Shown one piece after another: positions 45,736 to 50,291 of a stretch of DNA of 50,291 nt. Positions within the stretch are counted from its first letter, which is position 1. Every line of letters starts with the position of its first letter. A model generated the notes under the pieces. That model saw only the letters and a program-made list of their open reading frames with translations. It did no database searches and had not been told where the DNA came from. A program made the translations under genes and the position numbers. The stretch is from Flavobacterium sp. (lineage in GTDB: Bacteria; Bacteroidota; Bacteroidia; Flavobacteriales; Flavobacteriaceae). The stretch is from NCBI GenBank assembly GCA_015665265.1, contig JADFAM010000126.1, positions 1 through 50,291 of the forward strand, written 5' to 3'.

Positions 45736-46521
45736 ATGAGCATGACCATAAAAAACATAAGTGACTATCTAGAAAAAATAGCTCCACTAAATCAGGCAGA
45801 AGATTTTGATAATGTGGGTTTATTAATAGGGAATGAAACTACAGAAGTAAATGGAGTTCTAGTGACATTAGACACTCTAGAAGAAACTATTGATGAGGCT
45901 ATTAAAAAAAATTGCAACTTAATCATTAGCTTTCATCCAATAATTTTTAGTGGGTTAAAAAAAATTAATGGAAACTCTTATGTAGAACGAGTAGTCATGA
46001 AAGCTATTCAAAATAATATTGCTATTTATGCCACTCATACAGCATTAGATAATAGTAAAATTGGTGTAAGTGCAAAAATGTGTGAGGTGTTAGGTTTAAC
46101 AAACTATAGCATACTGCTTCCTAAAGAAGATAGTACTATTGGAATGGGAATGATTGGCGATTTGCACAAACCAATGTTTGAAGATGATTTTTTAACCTTT
46201 ACTAAAAAAACTTTTAAAACTAATGGAATTCGTTTTTCGAGTAAAACAGGAAAACATATAAAAAAAGTGGCTGTTCTCGGTGGGTCGGGGAGCTTTGCCA
46301 TAGCAGATGCAATTCATAAAAAAGCTGATGCGTATATAAGTGCTGATTTCAAGTACCATGATTTTTTTAAAGCTGAAGATAAAATCTTACTGATAGATGT
46401 AGGACATTATGAAAGTGAACAGTTTACAAAAAACCTTTTGGTTGAGTATCTTACAAAAAAATTCACTAGTTTTGCAGTCATTTTATCAGAAAAAAGTACG
46501 AATCCAATTTATTATTTATAA
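45736..46521 (+). CDS. Nif3-like dinuclear metal centre protein, short form
   Basis: The protein is 261 aa from ATG 45736 (or 259 aa from ATG 45742, MTIKNISDYLEKIAPL). Nif3 features are LNQAEDFDNVGLLIG, SFHPIIFSGLKKI, the ATHTALDNSKIGVS metal-site segment, GGSGSFAIADAIHKKADAYISADFKYHDFF and IDVGHYESEQ, which together make the two-metal site. Many Bacteroidota homologues are over 360 aa with an inserted PII-like domain between the halves; here the two halves are joined directly at about residues 130-180. Exact function of the family is unclear. It is followed after two bases by the coiled-coil protein gene. Confidence 0.93.
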   Translation: MSMTIKNISDYLEKIAPLNQAEDFDNVGLLIGNETTEVNGVLVTLDTLEETIDEAIKKNCNLIISFHPIIFSGLKKINGNSYVERVVMKAIQNNIAIYATHTALDNSKIGVSAKMCEVLGLTNYSILLPKEDSTIGMGMIGDLHKPMFEDDFLTFTKKTFKTNGIRFSSKTGKHIKKVAVLGGSGSFAIADAIHKKADAYISADFKYHDFFKAEDKILLIDVGHYESEQFTKNLLVEYLTKKFTSFAVILSEKSTNPIYYL

Positions 46522-46523
46522 AC

Positions 46524-47297
46524 ATGGCAAAGAAGAAAGAAGTTAGTGTTGAACAAAAGTTAAGAGCACTTTATGACTTACAATTAATAGACTCTAGAAT
46601 AGACGAGATTAGAAATGTTAGAGGTGAATTACCTTTAGAGGTTGAAGATCTTCAAGATGAGGTAACAGGATTAAATACTAGGCTTTCTAATTTATCTGAA
46701 GATGTTACGAATTTAGAAACTGATATCAATAATAAAAAGATAGCGATTGAGGAATCTAATACGTTAATGAAAAAATACGAAGAGCAACAAAAAAATGTTA
46801 GAAACAACAGAGAATTTGACTCTTTAGCTAAAGAAACAGAATACCAAGAATTAGAAATTCAATTATCTGAGAAAAGAATCAAAGAATTTCAAGTAAAAAT
46901 TGAGCAAAAAAATGAAATCATAGCTTCAACTAAAGAAAAGTTAGACAAGCAACAAATTCATTTAGATCATAAAAAAGCAGAGTTAGACTCTATTCTAAAA
47001 GAAACAGAAAAAGAAGAAAAAATTTTATTAGATAAATCAAAAGAATTTTCTGAATCTATAGATGCACATTTGTTAAATGCCTACACTAGAATAAGAAATA
47101 AAGTAAAGAATGGACTAGCGGTTGTATCTATTGAGAGAGGAGCTTCTGGAGGGTCTTTCTTTACCATACCGCCACAAATCCAACTAGAAATTGCCAACAG
47201 GAAAAAAATCACAATAGACGAACATAGCGGACGTATATTAATTGATGCAGGTTTAGCGGCTGAAGAAAAAGAAAAAATTGACAGCCTTTTTTCTTAA
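46524..47297 (+). CDS. Coiled-coil protein of the C4-type zinc-ribbon family, zinc ligands lost
   Basis: The protein is 257 aa. Residues about 10-190 form a long coiled-coil hairpin (ALYDLQLIDSRIDEIRNVRG, then Glu/Lys-rich heptads). The C-terminal segment aligns in wording with the zinc-ribbon of the family, whose usual form has two CxxC pairs: here it reads GASGGSFFTIPPQIQLEIANRKK and DEHSGRILID, with Ser, Asp and Ala-like residues in the four Cys positions. So the ribbon fold may persist without zinc. Function unknown; the family is often found beside Nif3-like genes, as here. Confidence 0.9.
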   Translation: MAKKKEVSVEQKLRALYDLQLIDSRIDEIRNVRGELPLEVEDLQDEVTGLNTRLSNLSEDVTNLETDINNKKIAIEESNTLMKKYEEQQKNVRNNREFDSLAKETEYQELEIQLSEKRIKEFQVKIEQKNEIIASTKEKLDKQQIHLDHKKAELDSILKETEKEEKILLDKSKEFSESIDAHLLNAYTRIRNKVKNGLAVVSIERGASGGSFFTIPPQIQLEIANRKKITIDEHSGRILIDAGLAAEEKEKIDSLFS

Positions 47298-47314
47298 AAA
47301 TATACTTAAGACAT

Positions 47315-47352
47315 AAAAAAAACTCGAACTATATTTCAGTTCGAGTTTTTTT
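47315..47352. terminator. Bidirectional terminator between the coiled-coil and DUF349 genes
   Basis: The 10-bp stem AACTCGAACT / AGTTCGAGTT (47321-47330 with 47338-47347) with a 7-base loop has an A run on the left and a T run on the right, suited to both convergent genes. Confidence 0.9.
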
Positions 47353-47369
47353 ATAAAATTTACTAGATG

Positions 47370-49433
47370 TTAGTAATTTAATGATCTCAAATAGGAAAGT
47401 TTATTTTCCCAAATACTCAAACTTTTCTTAAAATTATTAATATTAGTATGAACATTTTTCACAAGAGGATTATCATCAGAGGCATTGGAGAAAAAACTTA
47501 AATTATTTTCAAGTTGCTGAATTTCTCGGACTGCTTCATCAATTTTCTTTCTAATAAAAATAACCTCTGAATTAAGTTTTCTTGTATCATTTTTTGCCAA
47601 ATATCCATTTATAACATTTTTAAACTTTAATAACGCAATTTCATCTTTACCAATAGACAATTTAGACAAAATAAGATCAACAAACTTATTAAATTTAACA
47701 TCCAAAGATCTAGAATTCCTTGAAGTACTTCCAAACTGATTCCACTCCGTCATTAATTTAGTAACAGCGGCTTTAGTTGAATAATCTTCTGGTTTTAGAC
47801 TTTGAAAAAATGCTTCTTTTTTATCTAAAATCTCTTTATCCTCATCGCTAAGTGTATTTTTTTGTTTGTGGTACCTATCAAAATAGTGATTACAAGCTGA
47901 TTTAAATTTTTTCCATAAGTCATCAGAAAATTTTCTGGGTACATGACCTACTTTTTTCCAATCAGATTGAATTTTCTTGAAAGTATTAGTTGTAGTCTCC
48001 CATTCCTCACTATCCTTAAGAGATTCAGCTAACTTTATCAAATCAAGTTTTTCTTGCAAATTGTGTTGTTGTGACTTTTTCTCTTGTTTATAAAATTTAT
48101 TTTTCTCTTGATTAAACTGCTTGGTAGCATCCTTAAACTTTAACCATATAGTTTCACTTTTTGAGTATGGCAATTTTCCTGCATCAAAATATTTTTTTCT
48201 TAACAGTTCAATAGATTTTATACTTTTCTGCCAATCATTATGAGTTTTGTTTTGAGAAGAATCGAAATTTAATATTTCGTCAATCACTAACATTTTTGCT
48301 TCAATAATAGCACCATATTGAGATTTCATATCCCTGAAATGGCCATGTCTTTTGTCATGAATTATTTTGGTAGCAGCACTAAATTTTTCCCACACTTCAT
48401 CTCTCATTTCTCTTGCAACTGGCCCAACATCTTCTTTCCATCGCTTATGAAGTTTTTGTAATTCTTTGAATGCTACATTTACATCTTCAATTTCAGCTAA
48501 ATCCTCTGCTTTTTGAATTAATTTTAATTTCTCCTCTAAGTTATTTTTAAAATCTAAATCTCTAAAATCATTACTCAAATGCAGTAAGTCATAAAAACGT
48601 TCTACATGGTGATGAAATATTTTCCAAGTGTCATTATATTTAGTTTTTGGAACTGGTCCAATAGCTCTCCAAGTACTCTGTATATCTCTAAAAGATTTAT
48701 ACATAGTTTTTGTATCAGCATTTTCTATTAATGATTTCAATTCTTCAATTAACTGAAGTCTCTTCTCTAAATTCTCTTTTAATTGTTTTTCTAAATTAGA
48801 ATAGTATGCATCTCTGTCTTTCTTATAAACAGAAAGTAGTTTATTATATCTAGACTTAACAGGACTAGAATATTGAAAATCTATAGTATTACCACCCTCA
48901 GCTAAAAAAGCTTCTTTTTTTTCCGCTAAAAGTGATCCAAACTTAATATTAAAGGCACTTTTAATTGCCTCTGCAGTTGATTTAATATGCTGTACTTTCT
49001 GAGTTTCTAGGAGTTTTTCTAGTGAATCAGCTAATTCTTCAAGAGATAATTTATCATATGCTATAATCACCTCCTCTAGAGCAGGTTTTTCTTTTTCTAC
49101 ATCTTCTTTAGCCACATCTTCTTTTGCTACATCTTCTAACTTATTATCTTCGTGATCTATCCCTGAAGTATCTTGGGTATTTACGATTTCTTCTTTGGAA
49201 TCAGAGTCTTCTTTAATAGCTTTAGCTGAGTCTAATGATTCTTCAACTACCATTTCGTCCTTTTGATCAGATACATTATCTAACTCAGTAGGGTCTGTAA
49301 GTTTTTCATTTACTACAGGTTTTTTAACAGACTCTTTAGTATTAGTGTGTTTTTTATTTTTTGTATTTGAAGACTTTGCAATTGGCTCTTTGTTTTCTGA
49401 TGATTTAATTTTATCATCTTTTGATTCTAACAT
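47370..49433 (-). CDS. DUF349 repeat protein
   Basis: The protein is 687 aa. Residues 1 to about 125 are acidic, Lys-rich and low-complexity with a short DVAKE repeat. Then about five helical DUF349 repeats follow, each with a W-x-x-I/V-G-x-V/P-x-(R/K) core: STWRAIGPVPKTKYND, KRWKEDVGPVAREMRD, a YFDAGKLPYSKSET unit, SDWKKVGHVPRKFSDD and a more divergent TEWNQFGSTSRNSRS. The C-terminus ends in a coiled coil. The role is not established; the protein is predicted cytoplasmic and may be an RNA- or ribosome-associated factor (inference). aroE lies upstream on the same strand. Confidence 0.92.
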   Translation of the reverse strand: MLESKDDKIKSSENKEPIAKSSNTKNKKHTNTKESVKKPVVNEKLTDPTELDNVSDQKDEMVVEESLDSAKAIKEDSDSKEEIVNTQDTSGIDHEDNKLEDVAKEDVAKEDVEKEKPALEEVIIAYDKLSLEELADSLEKLLETQKVQHIKSTAEAIKSAFNIKFGSLLAEKKEAFLAEGGNTIDFQYSSPVKSRYNKLLSVYKKDRDAYYSNLEKQLKENLEKRLQLIEELKSLIENADTKTMYKSFRDIQSTWRAIGPVPKTKYNDTWKIFHHHVERFYDLLHLSNDFRDLDFKNNLEEKLKLIQKAEDLAEIEDVNVAFKELQKLHKRWKEDVGPVAREMRDEVWEKFSAATKIIHDKRHGHFRDMKSQYGAIIEAKMLVIDEILNFDSSQNKTHNDWQKSIKSIELLRKKYFDAGKLPYSKSETIWLKFKDATKQFNQEKNKFYKQEKKSQQHNLQEKLDLIKLAESLKDSEEWETTTNTFKKIQSDWKKVGHVPRKFSDDLWKKFKSACNHYFDRYHKQKNTLSDEDKEILDKKEAFFQSLKPEDYSTKAAVTKLMTEWNQFGSTSRNSRSLDVKFNKFVDLILSKLSIGKDEIALLKFKNVINGYLAKNDTRKLNSEVIFIRKKIDEAVREIQQLENNLSFFSNASDDNPLVKNVHTNINNFKKSLSIWENKLSYLRSLNY

Positions 49434-49467
49434 ATATACAATGTTTAAGGTTCCTAAATAATATGCC

Positions 49468-49497
49468 TAAAGATAACGATGTATTCTAAAACAACAA
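49468..49497 (-). promoter_or_regulatory. Promoter of the DUF349 gene
   Basis: In minus-strand orientation a TTG (49495-49497) is followed, 19 bases on, by TATCTTTA (49468-49475), one base off the TAnnTTTG consensus. It lies 34 bases before the ATG. Confidence 0.4.
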
Positions 49498-49521
49498 AAA
49501 AATATCAAACTGATTAAAAAA

Positions 49522-50286
49522 CTAATTATTCCAAATTCTCCATGATTCTTCTGCCTGAAGTTCAAGCATTTCGTAACCGTTTTTTATTTGAGTAAGTTGT
49601 TTTTTTCCTTCTTTCAGGAATGCTGTTTCTGTTGGATTGTATATTAAATCATATAATAAATGTTTATCTGTCAAAAAATGGTAAGGAATAGTAGGTTTGT
49701 CATTTATATTTGGGAATGTTCCAACCGGTGAACAATTAACTATGATTGTATACTTACTCAATAAATCATTTGTGATGTCATCATAGGATATTTGAAGAGC
49801 ATCTTTAGGATTTCTAGAAACTTTAAAATATTCAATATTTAATTTTTCAAAAACATACGAAACAGCTTTGGATGCCCCACCTGTTCCAAGTATTAGAGCT
49901 TTATTGTGATGCTTTTTCAAAATAGGTGTTAATGAATTTTCAAATCCAAAAACATCTGTATTATATCCAACAAGACTCCCATTAGTAGCAAATTTAATAG
50001 TATTAATTGCCCCTACTTTTTTTGCAGTTTCATCTACATGATCTACATAATTAAAAATTGACAATTTATACGGAATAGTTACGTTTAATCCTCTTAAAGA
50101 CCCCCTAAATTTATAAATAATGGCAGAAAAATCTTCAATCCTTTTGAGATCAAAATTTAAATATTCAGAATTTGATAATTGTAGATTTTTAAACTTTTTT
50201 GAAAAATAAGTTTTAGAGAAAGAGTATGATATATTCTTTCCTATTAATCCAAAAAATATGTTATTTAATCTTTCTTGTTCTTCCAT
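49522..50286 (-). CDS. aroE: Shikimate dehydrogenase
   Basis: The protein is 254 aa from the ATG at 50286, five bases from the window edge. It reduces 3-dehydroshikimate with NADPH in aromatic amino acid synthesis. Substrate-site residues are in GKNISYSFSKTYF (Ser pair) and NVTIPYKLSI (catalytic Lys), with NTDVFGFENSL (Asp). The nucleotide site is LILGTGGASKAVSYVFEKL, followed by NCSPVGTFPN and IYNPTETAFLKEGK. An earlier start outside the window cannot be excluded, but the N-terminus agrees with the family. Downstream is the DUF349 gene. Confidence 0.95.
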   Translation of the reverse strand: MEEQERLNNIFFGLIGKNISYSFSKTYFSKKFKNLQLSNSEYLNFDLKRIEDFSAIIYKFRGSLRGLNVTIPYKLSIFNYVDHVDETAKKVGAINTIKFATNGSLVGYNTDVFGFENSLTPILKKHHNKALILGTGGASKAVSYVFEKLNIEYFKVSRNPKDALQISYDDITNDLLSKYTIIVNCSPVGTFPNINDKPTIPYHFLTDKHLLYDLIYNPTETAFLKEGKKQLTQIKNGYEMLELQAEESWRIWNN

Positions 50287-50291
50287 AATAA

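Noticed and set aside
49100..49140. Short tandem repeat (antisense GAAGATGTAGC-like units).
   Set aside because: It codes for DVAKEDVAKEDVEKE within the low-complexity N-terminus of the DUF349 protein; not a separate element.

Overview
The window is AT-rich chromosomal DNA that looks like a member of the Bacteroidota, most likely a marine-type Flavobacteriaceae. The grounds are protein families typical of that group (SusC-type plug domain, DUF6263, DUF6973, DUF2807 head-GIN, DUF349 repeats, an E2 with two lipoyl domains), A-rich leaders instead of strong Shine-Dalgarno sequences, and repeated upstream matches to the Bacteroidota -7 promoter element TAnnTTTG. I see no rRNA, tRNA, insertion sequence, prophage or CRISPR array. 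This is core, housekeeping-dominated sequence, and the only gene-free stretch over 300 bases is 12622-13057.

Layout. 1-4337 (-) is the N-terminal 1,445 codons of a TamB-like envelope translocation protein that runs off the left edge, divergent from tsaD (t6A tRNA modification). Then come an S1/P1 nuclease, a small lipoprotein, a very large secreted Asp-box (BNR) propeller protein, a DUF819 permease, a DUF4369 lipoprotein, a DUF4442 thioesterase-like protein and a sodium:solute symporter. 14729-17562 is a PadR regulator / PspC membrane protein / head-GIN lipoprotein operon, probably envelope-stress related. 17642-19507 holds a DUF2721 membrane protein, a VanX-like D-Ala-D-Ala dipeptidase and an unknown secreted protein. 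19640-24502 holds pyruvate dehydrogenase E1-alpha and E2 (pdhA, pdhC), a DUF6263 protein and a second, single-lipoyl E2. 24687-26834 encodes an unusual VWA / carboxypeptidase-regulatory / TonB-plug / repeat protein with no beta barrel.

The centrepiece is a heme locus at about 26.9-39.1 kb. The minus strand reads hemA, hemCD (fused), hemB, hemL, hemE, DUF6973, a CHMI-like tautomerase, EI24 and hemF. Divergently, an AraC-type regulator leads trmH-like, hemH and hemJ. Together these encode every enzyme from glutamyl-tRNA to protoheme by the C5 and coproporphyrinogen-oxidase/HemJ route (charged tRNA-Glu comes from elsewhere). Spacings are very tight, so long co-transcripts are likely.

The right end carries a Tet-like MFS exporter, recR, a second sodium:solute symporter with a DUF6962-like membrane protein, pdxH, a SixA-like phosphatase, lpxK, a Nif3-like protein, a zinc-ribbon-family coiled-coil protein that has lost its cysteines, a DUF349 repeat protein and aroE. 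The most interesting items are the barrel-less plug/VWA protein, the missing ATG of tamB, an apparently frameshifted small membrane ORF at 12676-12854, a small ORF between hemL and hemE, and the cysteine-free zinc-ribbon protein.
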